A stretch of 64,000 bases of DNA from CAVXZE01 sp964615365. Lineage in GTDB: Bacteria; Myxococcota_A; UBA9160; UBA6930. The notes under the pieces are model-generated. The model saw only the letters and a program-made list of their open reading frames with translations. It was not told the DNA's origin and did no database searches. The number at the start of each line of letters is the position of its first letter. Within the stretch, counting starts at the first letter, position 1. Both the position numbers and the translations under genes were made by a program. Shown here one piece after another: positions 17,944 through 25,504 of the stretch. Location of the stretch: contig CAZTOU010000002.1 of the NCBI GenBank assembly GCA_964615365.1, positions 62,001 to 126,000 on the forward strand, in the 5' to 3' direction.

Positions 17944-18045
17944 CGGGATACCTCCGGAACCTCCGCCGGCCCGGGGGCCGGATTATAGGTCGGCGCCGCC
18001 TTCCTAGAAACTTCACCAGGCTTCTCTACCCTCGCCCCCGGAGTC

Positions 18046-19674
18046 ATGACTGAGGACCCGAAGCGCAGCGAGACCCAGGGCGGGGAAGGACCGTTCGCCG
18101 CCGTCCTCCGACGACACGAGGTCGCTGCGCTCTGCGCCCTGCTGGCCTTCGCCGCGCTGTTCCGGGCCCTGCGCTGGCCCGCGACCGCGGTGCTCTTCAA
18201 CGACGGACCGGTCTTCATCACCCTCGCCAAAGCCATGGCAGATGGGGAGTGGGCACGAGCCCTGAGCCACGAATACCACCCGCTCTACCCGGCGCTGATC
18301 GCCGCCTCCCATGCCGTGGTCGGCAACTGGGAGCTCGCCGCCGTGGCGGTGAACGCGATCGGGGGCACCGCCGCCGTCTTCTGTCTCTACGGGTTCGCGC
18401 GCGCCGCCTTCGGCCGGGCCCAGGGCTTCGCCGCGGCGTTCCTCCTCGCCGTCCATCCCTACGCCATCGAGTTCTCCGGCGACGTCCAAAGCGAGGGACT
18501 CTACCTCGCTCTGTTTCTCGGCTCCGTCTGGGCACTCTGGCTGATGCTCAGGAGGGAGAGTCAAGGTGCGGCGCTGGTGGCGGGCCTCCTCTGCGGTCTC
18601 GCCTATCTGACTCGGCCCGAGGGAATCGGTCTGCTGGCGGTGGGTGGATTCGTCGCCGCGTGGTACCTGCTGCGACGCTCCTGGTCCCTGCGCCGCGCCA
18701 CCACCCTGGGAGCTCTGCTCCTCCTGGGCACCGCCTTCGTCGCCGGGCCGTATCTCGTCTGGCTCCGGGTGGACTCGGGCGAGTGGACTCTCAGCCGAAA
18801 GAAAACCGTCGGTTGGGTCGCCGGCGTGACCGGTCCACCCGCTCGTTACGCGCCCAGCCCGCAACCCGAGAAGGCGCCGCCGGAACCCGAATCGGGTGTG
18901 GAGCTCCCGGCGAAGGCGCAGGAGGCCGCGCCGGCAGAGCCCTCGAAGCCAGGCCGCGCCAGCCGCCACCGCGATGCGCTGATCGACCTGGCTCGAACGC
19001 AGCTCCGGGCGCTCCGTACCGAACTCTTCGCGATCCTCCTGGCCGGCGCGCTGATCGCGAGGTGGAGACGGCTCACCCTGCGCAGCACCTTCGTGCTTCT
19101 GATCCTCAGCCTCTACGGCGTGGTCTTCTACGCGCTGGCGTCGAACCTGGGATACATCTCCTCTCGCCACGTGCTGCCGCCCCTGACGGTCGCCTTCGGA
19201 CACGTGGGAGCGGCGCTCCTCGCGCTGGCCGGCGTCTTCTCCGCATCCAGGCGAAGGATCGCCCTCGCCCTCATCCTTCTGCTGGTGGCGGGTCTGGGCC
19301 TCTCCAAGTCCCTGCGTCCGGACCGCACCGACTCGGTCGCCGAGCGAGCCGGCGCCGAGTGGCTCCGCGCCCAGGGCCTGCCTCCCGGCGGGGTCGCCGC
19401 CCACCGGCGCCGGATCGCCTACTACGCAGGGGCGGAGCACGTCCGGATCCCCGAGAAGCCCTACCGGAACGCGATCAGCGGAATGCGAAGGCGCGGCGCG
19501 GACTATCTGATCATCAACGACGAGGACATCGAGGACATCCCCTGGCTGGAGGAGGCGCTCCGCACGGGAGCCCGCCTCCTCCACCGCCAAGAGGCCAACG
19601 GGGTGAGCGCATTCGTCTACCGCCTCCTGCCCGAGGGCGAACCCCCCGCAGACCCGGAGTCCGCTCTCCCCTGA
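18046..19674 (+). CDS. GT39/ArnT-like membrane glycosyltransferase
   Basis: 542 residues with about ten hydrophobic segments: one near 26-42, several up to about 240, then a soluble Pro/Glu-rich loop (about 265-310), and further segments up to about 430. The C-terminal 110 residues are soluble. The first loop carries DGPVFITLAKAM and HEYHPLYPALIA, i.e. an acidic residue followed by a His/Pro-containing stretch as in the Dolichyl-phosphate-mannose mannosyltransferase (PMT_2) superfamily. These enzymes transfer sugars from polyprenyl-phosphate carriers outside the cytoplasmic membrane. A DUF368/PopT-type polyprenyl-phosphate transporter lies at 22373. The 3' end overlaps the convergent symporter gene by 58 bases. 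Confidence 0.8.
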   Translation: MTEDPKRSETQGGEGPFAAVLRRHEVAALCALLAFAALFRALRWPATAVLFNDGPVFITLAKAMADGEWARALSHEYHPLYPALIAASHAVVGNWELAAVAVNAIGGTAAVFCLYGFARAAFGRAQGFAAAFLLAVHPYAIEFSGDVQSEGLYLALFLGSVWALWLMLRRESQGAALVAGLLCGLAYLTRPEGIGLLAVGGFVAAWYLLRRSWSLRRATTLGALLLLGTAFVAGPYLVWLRVDSGEWTLSRKKTVGWVAGVTGPPARYAPSPQPEKAPPEPESGVELPAKAQEAAPAEPSKPGRASRHRDALIDLARTQLRALRTELFAILLAGALIARWRRLTLRSTFVLLILSLYGVVFYALASNLGYISSRHVLPPLTVAFGHVGAALLALAGVFSASRRRIALALILLLVAGLGLSKSLRPDRTDSVAERAGAEWLRAQGLPPGGVAAHRRRIAYYAGAEHVRIPEKPYRNAISGMRRRGADYLIINDEDIEDIPWLEEALRTGARLLHRQEANGVSAFVYRLLPEGEPPADPESALP

Positions 19675-21095
19675 GCCCAGGAGACGGCGAGGACCGCGAC
19701 GAGGTTCGCGGCGAGGCCGATCAGGCCGACGTGAACGCCCTCGATCCGCTTCACGCCCGCGAGCGCGGCGCCACCGGCAATCAGGGTTCCGACCGCCACA
19801 CCGACGAGACATGGCGTGGCTCGCAGACGCCGCCAGTGGAGCGCGAGCAGGAAGGCGGGAACGCACTGGATCAGGAGCTCCATCTTGAGCTCGATCAGCC
19901 GCCAGAGGGTGATCCACGGAAACAGCGCCACCCCCACCGCGGCGACCATCACCAGCGCGGCGATGCGCTTCCCGAGTCGGGTGGTCGCCGGATCGGATCG
20001 GCTCCTGCCCAGCAGGTCCACCGCGACCACCGCTCCCAGGGAGAGCAGCACCGAATCGGCGGTGGACATGATGGCGGCCAACGCGCCGATGAAGACCACC
20101 ACGGCGAACACCGAGCCGAGCAACCCGCTCGCCGCCCATTCCCCCAGAAGCCTGGGCATCACCGTGTCCGCCTGGATCGCACCGAGTCCGTCGAAGCGGG
20201 GAATCGCGGCGAGGCCGATCAGCGTCACCACCAGGGTGGTGGTGAAGGGCATGAAGGTCATCAGCGCGAACGCGCGCTTCAGGGCGCGCCCGCTCCGCGC
20301 GGCGTAGATCCGCTGAATGGCCTGGGGGTACACCACGCTGGCCAGGCCGAGCAGCAGGATGGTGCTGATCCAGTTGGTGCGCTCCACCGTATCCGGGACC
20401 GCCACGAGCTCGGGCCGAAGCGCGCCGATCTGGCGGGTCACCTCGGCGAGCCCCCCGGCCTCTCCCAGCAGCCAGGCCAGCAGGGCGCCGAGGCCCACCA
20501 GCATCAATATGCCCTGGGCGGCATCCGTCCAGGCGACTGCCCGCATTCCACCGAGCGTTTCGTAGAAGAGGATCATCGCCGCCATGCCGACGACCCCCGC
20601 CCAGTAGGGAACCGCTCCCTCGGTCACCTCGCTCGTCACGTGTCCCATCGCGATCAGCTGCGCCAGCAGGAAGTTCGCCAGGGCCAGCCCCATCAGGCCC
20701 CCGACGGCGACGCGGAGCGCGGATCCGGTGCGCTCGTCGCCGAATCGGAAGCGCACCCAGTCTCCCGGCGAGACGAATCTCTCGCGAACGGCGATGGGGC
20801 GAAACCGGGGGACGAAGGCGTGGAAGATGACCATGATGGAGATCATGAAGCCGGTGGCCATGATCCAGGGAAAGCCGCGCCGGTAGGCCTCGCCGGGATA
20901 CCCGAGGAGCGAGTTGCCGCTGTAGGTGGTCGCGTAGAGGGTCAGGAACAGCACGAAGACACCCAGGTGCCGGCCCGCCAGGAAGTGATCCGACGGCGTC
21001 AGGTCGGTGCGGGCGCGGCGCGCCACCTCGGCGACCACCACCAGGACGAGCACGTAGGCGCCGAGAGCCCAGAGACCGACGTTGCCCGCCGTCAT
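19617..21095 (-). CDS. sodium:solute symporter (SSS family)
   Basis: 492 residues from the ATG at 21095, the first that gives a proper N-terminal membrane segment. About 13 hydrophobic segments and the SSS hallmarks are visible: TYSGNSLLGYPGEAYRRGF in TM2, YETLGGMRAVAWTDAAQG in TM6, and IMSTADSVLLSLGAVVAVDL in the segment that forms the Na site. The substrate could be a carboxylate, an amino acid or a sugar. The four-base ATGA overlap with the small membrane gene upstream suggests that the two proteins work together. The C-terminal end is antisense to the last 58 bases of the GT39-like gene. Confidence 0.9.
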   Translation of the reverse strand: MTAGNVGLWALGAYVLVLVVVAEVARRARTDLTPSDHFLAGRHLGVFVLFLTLYATTYSGNSLLGYPGEAYRRGFPWIMATGFMISIMVIFHAFVPRFRPIAVRERFVSPGDWVRFRFGDERTGSALRVAVGGLMGLALANFLLAQLIAMGHVTSEVTEGAVPYWAGVVGMAAMILFYETLGGMRAVAWTDAAQGILMLVGLGALLAWLLGEAGGLAEVTRQIGALRPELVAVPDTVERTNWISTILLLGLASVVYPQAIQRIYAARSGRALKRAFALMTFMPFTTTLVVTLIGLAAIPRFDGLGAIQADTVMPRLLGEWAASGLLGSVFAVVVFIGALAAIMSTADSVLLSLGAVVAVDLLGRSRSDPATTRLGKRIAALVMVAAVGVALFPWITLWRLIELKMELLIQCVPAFLLALHWRRLRATPCLVGVAVGTLIAGGAALAGVKRIEGVHVGLIGLAANLVAVLAVSWAQGRADSGSAGGSPSGRRR

Positions 21096-21334
21096 TGGCC
21101 CGCGCCGCCTCCGGTCGGATCGGAGCCGGGATCTCGATCGGGCACCTCGGTGAGGAGCCAGGCGATGGCGTTCAGCAATGCGGCGCCGAGGTAGCATCCG
21201 AGGGCGACCGCGACCCAATCCGGCAGACCCAGCCAGATCGCCGGTGCCTCGCCCGCCTCGCGGTACCAGGGAATCGAGAGCAGGAAGAGCAGAGCGATGA
21301 TCGCGATCAGGACCCGTCGGAGGCGGCGCGCCAT
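21092..21334 (-). CDS. small two-helix membrane protein, symporter partner (DUF3311-like)
   Basis: 80 residues with two hydrophobic helices (RRVLIAIIALLFLLSIPWY and VAVALGCYLGAALLNAIAWLL) and a charged C-terminus. It sits directly upstream of the SSS symporter with a four-base overlap. This arrangement, a small two-TM protein encoded just before an SSS transporter, is common for DUF3311/YhdT-like subunits. The family match is by layout and sequence feel only. Start ATG at 21332-21334. Confidence 0.65.
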   Translation of the reverse strand: MARRLRRVLIAIIALLFLLSIPWYREAGEAPAIWLGLPDWVAVALGCYLGAALLNAIAWLLTEVPDRDPGSDPTGGGAGQ

Positions 21335-21372
21335 ACGCACCGCGTTATAGCACTCCCCGCCGCGGGCCTGGG

Positions 21373-22071
21373 CTAGAAGTCCTCGACCCGGAGCTCGACC
21401 GGCTCTGTCGGCTCGATACAGATCGGGTCGTCGTTCCGGGGGTTGTTCACCTGAAAGCCGACCGGGTGGAAGTGGAGGCGATCGGAGAGGCTCGGGTGGG
21501 TCAAGGACCGGATGGTCGCGGGACCCTGGAGCTCCGGATCCAGCCACGCGGCATAGTGCTCGGGATCGATCAGGACCGGCATGCGATCGTGCAGCGAGCG
21601 AAGCGCGGCATTCGCCGCCGTCGTCAGCAGGGTGCAGCTCTCGATGATCTCTTCCCGAGGGCTCTTCCAGGCCTCGAAGAGACCGGCGAGGCCGAAGAGC
21701 TCACCGCCCGCGAGCCGGACGTGGTGGGGCCTGCGCCGCTTCGGGTGAGGCTTCCACTCGTAGAATCCGTCGGCCGGCACCAGGCATCGGCGGCGGCGAA
21801 ACGCGGCGCGAAAGGCCGGCTTGTCGGCCGCGGTCTCGATCCGGGCGTTGATCATGCGAGAGCCGATCCCGGGATCCTTCGCCCAGGAGGGAATCAATCC
21901 CCAGCGGCGAACCTCGAGGACGGGAGCTCGACCGGCGCCCGTTCCTCGAACGATCGCAACCGGTTGAGTGGGGGCGATGTTGTAGCGGGGGGAGAGCTCG
22001 GGCATCTCGGAGAGGCCGAAGTGCTCGGCGACCTGCTGGGCCGACGTCGCCAGCGTGAACCGCCCACACAT
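21373..22071 (-). CDS. SRAP-family DNA-protein crosslinking peptidase (HMCES/YedK-like)
   Basis: 232 residues. The ATG at 22071 is chosen because it puts the catalytic Cys at position 2 (MCGRFTL), which must be exposed after Met removal; the longer start at 22080 would block this. The other SRAP landmarks are YNIAPTQP, WGLIPSWAKD, NARIET, RCLVPADGFYEW and LHDRMPVLI. SRAP proteins form a thiazolidine crosslink with abasic sites in single-stranded DNA and so shield them. Divergently transcribed from the SelW-like gene, with 63 bases between them. Confidence 0.95.
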   Translation of the reverse strand: MCGRFTLATSAQQVAEHFGLSEMPELSPRYNIAPTQPVAIVRGTGAGRAPVLEVRRWGLIPSWAKDPGIGSRMINARIETAADKPAFRAAFRRRRCLVPADGFYEWKPHPKRRRPHHVRLAGGELFGLAGLFEAWKSPREEIIESCTLLTTAANAALRSLHDRMPVLIDPEHYAAWLDPELQGPATIRSLTHPSLSDRLHFHPVGFQVNNPRNDDPICIEPTEPVELRVEDF

Positions 22072-22134
22072 CGTTCCCACTCCTCCTGCATGCTAAAGTA
22101 GCTCGCAGTGCGGCGGGAGCGAGGAGGTCCCTCA

Positions 22135-22350
22135 GTGAAGATCGCCATCACCTACTGCGTACGTTGAAACTACCTCCCGGAGGCCACCAGGCTGGTGGCC
22201 CGAATCCAGGAGGCGCGCGGCGTCGAAGCGAAGCTCGTCAAGGGCGATAACGGCATCTTCGACGTGACCGTGGACGGCACGCTCATCTACTCGAAGCACG
22301 AAACCGGACGATTCCCCGATCCCGAAGAGATCCTCGCAAAGCTCGGCTGA
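22135..22350 (+). CDS. SelW/Rdx-family selenoprotein with in-frame UGA (Sec)
   Basis: 71 residues, too short and interrupted to be found by ordinary ORF calling. From the GTG at 22135 (Shine-Dalgarno GAGGAGG at 22121-22127) the frame reads MKIAITYC-VR-U-NYLPEATRL, with the TGA at 22165-22167. This is the CxxU motif and the YxPEA context of the SelW/Rdx family of small thioredoxin-like selenoproteins. The frame continues with RIQEARGVEAKLVKGDNGIF, DVTVDGTLIYSKHETGRFP and PDPEEILAKLG to a TGA at 22348, as in the family (beta strands, then GRFPxxxE). A SECIS-like hairpin follows the UGA. The role is likely redox, with the thiol partner unknown. Followed 22 bases later by the DUF368 gene. Confidence 0.92.
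22165..22200 (+). promoter_or_regulatory. bacterial SECIS-like hairpin in the SelW-like gene
   Basis: After the UGA (22165-22167) an eight-pair perfect stem (GGCCACCA with TGGTGGCC) encloses the three-base loop GGC (22190-22192), 23 bases downstream of the UGA. The geometry (short loop with G, loop within about 16-37 bases) fits bSECIS elements and parallels the hairpin at 16113-16154. Confidence 0.78.
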
Positions 22351-22372
22351 CCTGCTCTCCCGCTCCCTCGCC

Positions 22373-23365
22373 GTGACGGCGATCCGGGGCGCGCTGGGTG
22401 GCGTGCTGATGGGTCTGGCCAACCTGGTCCCGGGAATCTCCGGCGGAACCATGCTCCTGGCGGCGGGCGTCTACCCGGCTTTCATCGCCGCCATCGCGGA
22501 GGTCACCACCTTCCGCTTCCGCCCCCGCTCGGTGGTGCTGCTCGCCGTGGTCGCGGCCGGTGCGGCGATGGCGATCCTCTTGCTGGCCGGCGCCACGCGG
22601 ACCCTGGTGATCGAGGACCGCTGGGTGATGTACAGCCTCTTCATCGGCCTCACGCTGGGAGGTGTCCCGCTGGTCTGGCGCCTGGCCCGGCCCCTCTCGC
22701 GCGGCGTGGTCGCCGGGACGGCGGTCGGCCTCGCCCTGATGATTGCGATGGCCCTCTCCTCCGCGAGCGGCTCGGCGGAAGAGGGACACGCCTACGGAAG
22801 GCTGCTGCTGGCCGGCACGGCCGGCGCAGGAGCGATGATCCTCCCCGGGGTGAGCGGCGGCTACCTGCTGCTGCTTCTCGGGCAATACCTGCCCATCCTC
22901 GGGGCCGTCGACCAACTCAAGCTGGTCCTGGTGGGCGCGGGCGCTGGTCAGGGAATCGACGCCTCCCTTCTCGGCGAAACCCTTCGCGTGCTGATTCCAG
23001 TGGGGCTGGGCGTGCTGGTGGGGATCGTCGGCATCAGCAACCTCCTCCAGTGGACTTTGAATCGCTTTCCCAAGCCGACGCTCGGCCTGCTCCTCGGACT
23101 GCTGCTGGGCGCCGTCGCGGGGCTCTGGCCCTTCCGGGAGGGCGTGCCGGCGGCGGTCGGCGAGGTCGTGAAGGGCACCGTGGTGACCGAGGAGTACCTG
23201 GCCGAGCTCGATCCCGCGGACTGGCCGCTGGAGCGCTTCCGCCCCGACCCCCGTCAGGTCGGCGGATCTCTGCTGCTGATCGGCCTCGGCCTAGCGGCGA
23301 CGCTGGCGGTCGACCGGTTCGGACGCATCGCGACCGGGGAGAAGTCCTCTGCCGAAGGTGGGTAG
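22373..23365 (+). CDS. popT: DUF368 membrane protein (PopT-type polyprenyl-phosphate transporter)
   Basis: 330 residues, GTG start at 22373, with eight or nine hydrophobic segments. The DUF368 signature occurs twice as an internal repeat: NLVPGISGGT (about residue 20) and MILPGVSGGYLLLLLGQY (about 155-172). DUF368 proteins have been shown in other bacteria to recycle undecaprenyl phosphate across the cytoplasmic membrane (PopT), which serves cell-wall, O-antigen and lipid-linked glycan synthesis. It follows the SelW-like selenoprotein closely on the same strand. The symbol is by family only; no experimental data for this organism. Confidence 0.85.
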   Translation: MTAIRGALGGVLMGLANLVPGISGGTMLLAAGVYPAFIAAIAEVTTFRFRPRSVVLLAVVAAGAAMAILLLAGATRTLVIEDRWVMYSLFIGLTLGGVPLVWRLARPLSRGVVAGTAVGLALMIAMALSSASGSAEEGHAYGRLLLAGTAGAGAMILPGVSGGYLLLLLGQYLPILGAVDQLKLVLVGAGAGQGIDASLLGETLRVLIPVGLGVLVGIVGISNLLQWTLNRFPKPTLGLLLGLLLGAVAGLWPFREGVPAAVGEVVKGTVVTEEYLAELDPADWPLERFRPDPRQVGGSLLLIGLGLAATLAVDRFGRIATGEKSSAEGG

Positions 23366-23433
23366 CGAACTACCCTCGGCGACGAAGCCGCCCGCCGGCA
23401 ACCGATCCGCAGCTCGACCTCCATCCTCCTGAA

Positions 23434-23456
23434 GGAACGCGGCGAAAACGCGTTCC
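23434..23456 (+). terminator. hairpin between popT and the repeat lipoprotein
   Basis: Perfect eight-pair stem GGAACGCG / CGCGTTCC with a seven-base loop GCGAAAA, about 70 bases after the popT stop. It has no T run; a transcript end or mRNA-stability element is possible. The remaining 160-base gap shows nothing else. Confidence 0.45.
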
Positions 23457-23526
23457 CGGGAGCGCGCCTCCTCTTCGCACGCTTCTTGCAGCGTCTCCCT
23501 GCGGAGCTCTGTATCGAGGTGACCTG

Positions 23527-24978
23527 ATGTCGACTGCACCCTTCCCTATTCGGTGGCTTCTGACTCTCGGCCTGCTGGCATGCGTCGGCTGCGCTTACAG
23601 CAACCGGAGCGTAGATGACGACGATAACCCGGTGTTCAACACCGGGGTCGGCGCCCGGATTCTGCTACCGGGCGAATCCTCCGCCATGCCTCCGACCCAT
23701 CCGCGCCACCAGCTACCCGGCGGCGTGCCGGTGCCCGGCCAGGCGAGCGCCCGAGGGCCCCAGGGCCAGCCGCTTCCGGCACCCTCGCCCGTTCCCTCGA
23801 GAAGCATCGGAGGCGCACCCACCTCCACCGTCCAACAGGGTCCCGGATCCACCAGCAGCTCGTCGGGGGGCGGCGGGATCACTTTCATCGGCGGCAGCGA
23901 GATCGACGAGGACACCCATACGGAGATCCGTCAGGAGCCCAAGTGGCTCAAGTACCTGCTCGCGCCCTTTGCCATCGCCGCGTATCCCTTCACGGCCACC
24001 TGGAACGCGATCACCCGCGACGACGGTCCGCCTCCCCCCCGTGCCGGCGCGGACCCGGCGCCCACCGCCCTCTCTCGCCCACCTGCGGTCGACCTCCAGA
24101 CCGCACACGAGCGGAGTCAGCTCGAGGCCCTCGAGCGCGAGATCGCCGGGCAGGCAAAGGGCCAGCCCCCGGTCCCCGATCCGATGCGCGCACCGCGGTT
24201 CCACCGCCCCGCACCCGCCGGCGACTCGATCTCCGCCGAGCTCGCCGCCCTGCAGCGCGGCATTCCTCCCAAGATCGCCGGCGAGGCGGAGCCGGTCGGA
24301 GCAGAGCCGCAGGGCGAGGGCGCGCAGAGCGAGACGCAGCCCAGCAGACCTCGCCAACGCGGCGGCGTCGCCGATCAGGTGACGGACCGCAATCGCGACG
24401 GTCGGCCCGACCACTGGATCTATCGCCACGCCGGGCAGCGGGTGCGGGAGCTCTTCGACGAAAATGCCGATGGCGCACCGGACCGATTCCTCTTCTACCA
24501 GGCCGAGACCGGCGAGAAGACCCGAGAGGAGGAGGACAGCGACTCGGATGGACTGGTCGACTCCTGGATCGAGTACCGGAACGGGAAGATCGCCCGCCAC
24601 CGCCGCGACACCAACGGCGACGGGTTTCTCGACACCTGGAGCTTCTACCGCGCAGGCGAGCTGGCCCGCCAGGAACGGGACTTGGACGGAGACGGCTTCC
24701 GAGACCGAGTCGGTTTCTACGACGCCGGCCGTCTGGTGCGGGAAGAAGAGGATCGCAACGGTGACGGCCGACCGGACCGGGTCACTCGCTTCGATTCGCA
24801 GGAGCGGATAGAGCAGCGCGACGAGGACCGAGATGGAGACGGCGTCGTGGACCTGCGCTCCTTCTACTCCGAAGGGAGTCTGGTCCGTCGCGAGCTCGTC
24901 GAAGAGATCTCCGAGGAGGCGATCGAAGAGGACGCGCTCACCTCCACCGCCTGGTCCGAAGGGCGAGAGGTCGAGTGA
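23527..24978 (+). CDS. lipoprotein with seven tandem DxNGDG repeats
   Basis: 483 residues. The ATG at 23527 opens a lipoprotein signal peptide (RWLLTLGLLACVGC). A Pro/Ser/Gly-rich region follows (residues 45-130), then a short hydrophobic stretch KYLLAPFAIAAYPFTATWNA, then a low-complexity linker. The last third (about residues 287-461) is a run of seven tandem repeats, each starting D-x-N/D-x-DG-x-x-D and ending near a Tyr/Gly turn with an Arg/Glu-rich strand. These resemble dockerin- or thrombospondin-3-like calcium loops. Its job may be surface-associated binding. The CAP-domain gene starts three bases after the stop, so the two are likely co-transcribed. Confidence 0.8.
   Translation: MSTAPFPIRWLLTLGLLACVGCAYSNRSVDDDDNPVFNTGVGARILLPGESSAMPPTHPRHQLPGGVPVPGQASARGPQGQPLPAPSPVPSRSIGGAPTSTVQQGPGSTSSSSGGGGITFIGGSEIDEDTHTEIRQEPKWLKYLLAPFAIAAYPFTATWNAITRDDGPPPPRAGADPAPTALSRPPAVDLQTAHERSQLEALEREIAGQAKGQPPVPDPMRAPRFHRPAPAGDSISAELAALQRGIPPKIAGEAEPVGAEPQGEGAQSETQPSRPRQRGGVADQVTDRNRDGRPDHWIYRHAGQRVRELFDENADGAPDRFLFYQAETGEKTREEEDSDSDGLVDSWIEYRNGKIARHRRDTNGDGFLDTWSFYRAGELARQERDLDGDGFRDRVGFYDAGRLVREEEDRNGDGRPDRVTRFDSQERIEQRDEDRDGDGVVDLRSFYSEGSLVRRELVEEISEEAIEEDALTSTAWSEGREVE
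24385..24908 (+). repeat. seven tandem coding repeats (about 23-26 codons)
   Basis: Within the lipoprotein at 23527 the coding repeats start with DRNRDGRPD, DENADGAPD, DSDSDGLVD, DTNGDGFLD, DLDGDGFRD, DRNGDGRPD and DRDGDGVVD. The acidic positions match EF-hand/dockerin-like calcium loops. The repeats differ at DNA level, so this is an old expansion and not recent slippage. Confidence 0.8.
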
Positions 24979-24981
24979 GCC

Positions 24982-25494
24982 GTGCCGAGAGATTTCTTCT
25001 CGGCGGGATGGTTCTGCCTCGGCCTGTGGCTGTCGTTGATGCTGTTCGGGCCACTGACCGCCCCCTGGGCGAGCGCCGCGGACCCCGAGCTGGCGCGGAT
25101 GGAAGCCACGCTGCACCGGTCGGTGAACCGCTTTCGCTCCGAGCAGCGGCTGATCCCCCTCTCCCGAGACCCGGCGCTCGACGCCGTGGCGCGGGCTCAC
25201 AGCGAAGACATGGTGGCGCGGAGCTTCTTCGCCCATGAGTCGCCGGAGGGCCACAACTGCGTCGATCGGCTGGAGCGCTTCGGGGTCCGCGGATTCTCCC
25301 TGGCCGGGGAGAACGTGGGAATGACCGACCGGGCCGACCCCAACCGGGAGATTATGGAGGGATGGCTGGCATCTCGCGTCCACCGGGAGAATCTCACCGC
25401 GCGTCCCTTCAACGCCACGGGCATCGGTATCGCGCGCACCCCGGACGGCAGGCTTCTCTACACCCAGCTCTACGTCAGCTTCCCCCGCGAGTGA
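24982..25494 (+). CDS. CAP-domain (SCP/PR1-like) secreted protein
   Basis: 170 residues, GTG start at 24982, with a signal peptide that ends around ASAAD. The CAP domain pattern is clear: HRSVNRFRSEQRLIPLSRDPALDAVARAHSEDM, then FFAHESPEG and GENVGM, and near the end a GIGIARTPDGRLLYTQLY strand. Bacterial CAP proteins (YkwD type) are usually extracellular or periplasmic, with metal-site His residues; here H in AHSEDM and H in FFAHESPEG are present. Function otherwise unknown. Directly downstream of the repeat lipoprotein (3 bases), so probably exported together. Confidence 0.88.
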   Translation: MPRDFFSAGWFCLGLWLSLMLFGPLTAPWASAADPELARMEATLHRSVNRFRSEQRLIPLSRDPALDAVARAHSEDMVARSFFAHESPEGHNCVDRLERFGVRGFSLAGENVGMTDRADPNREIMEGWLASRVHRENLTARPFNATGIGIARTPDGRLLYTQLYVSFPRE

Positions 25495-25504
25495 TGGGCT
25501 GGCT

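Noticed and set aside
18013..20139. 708-codon minus-strand open frame
   Set aside because: Antisense to the GT39-like gene; Arg/Gly/Glu-rich shadow without motifs.
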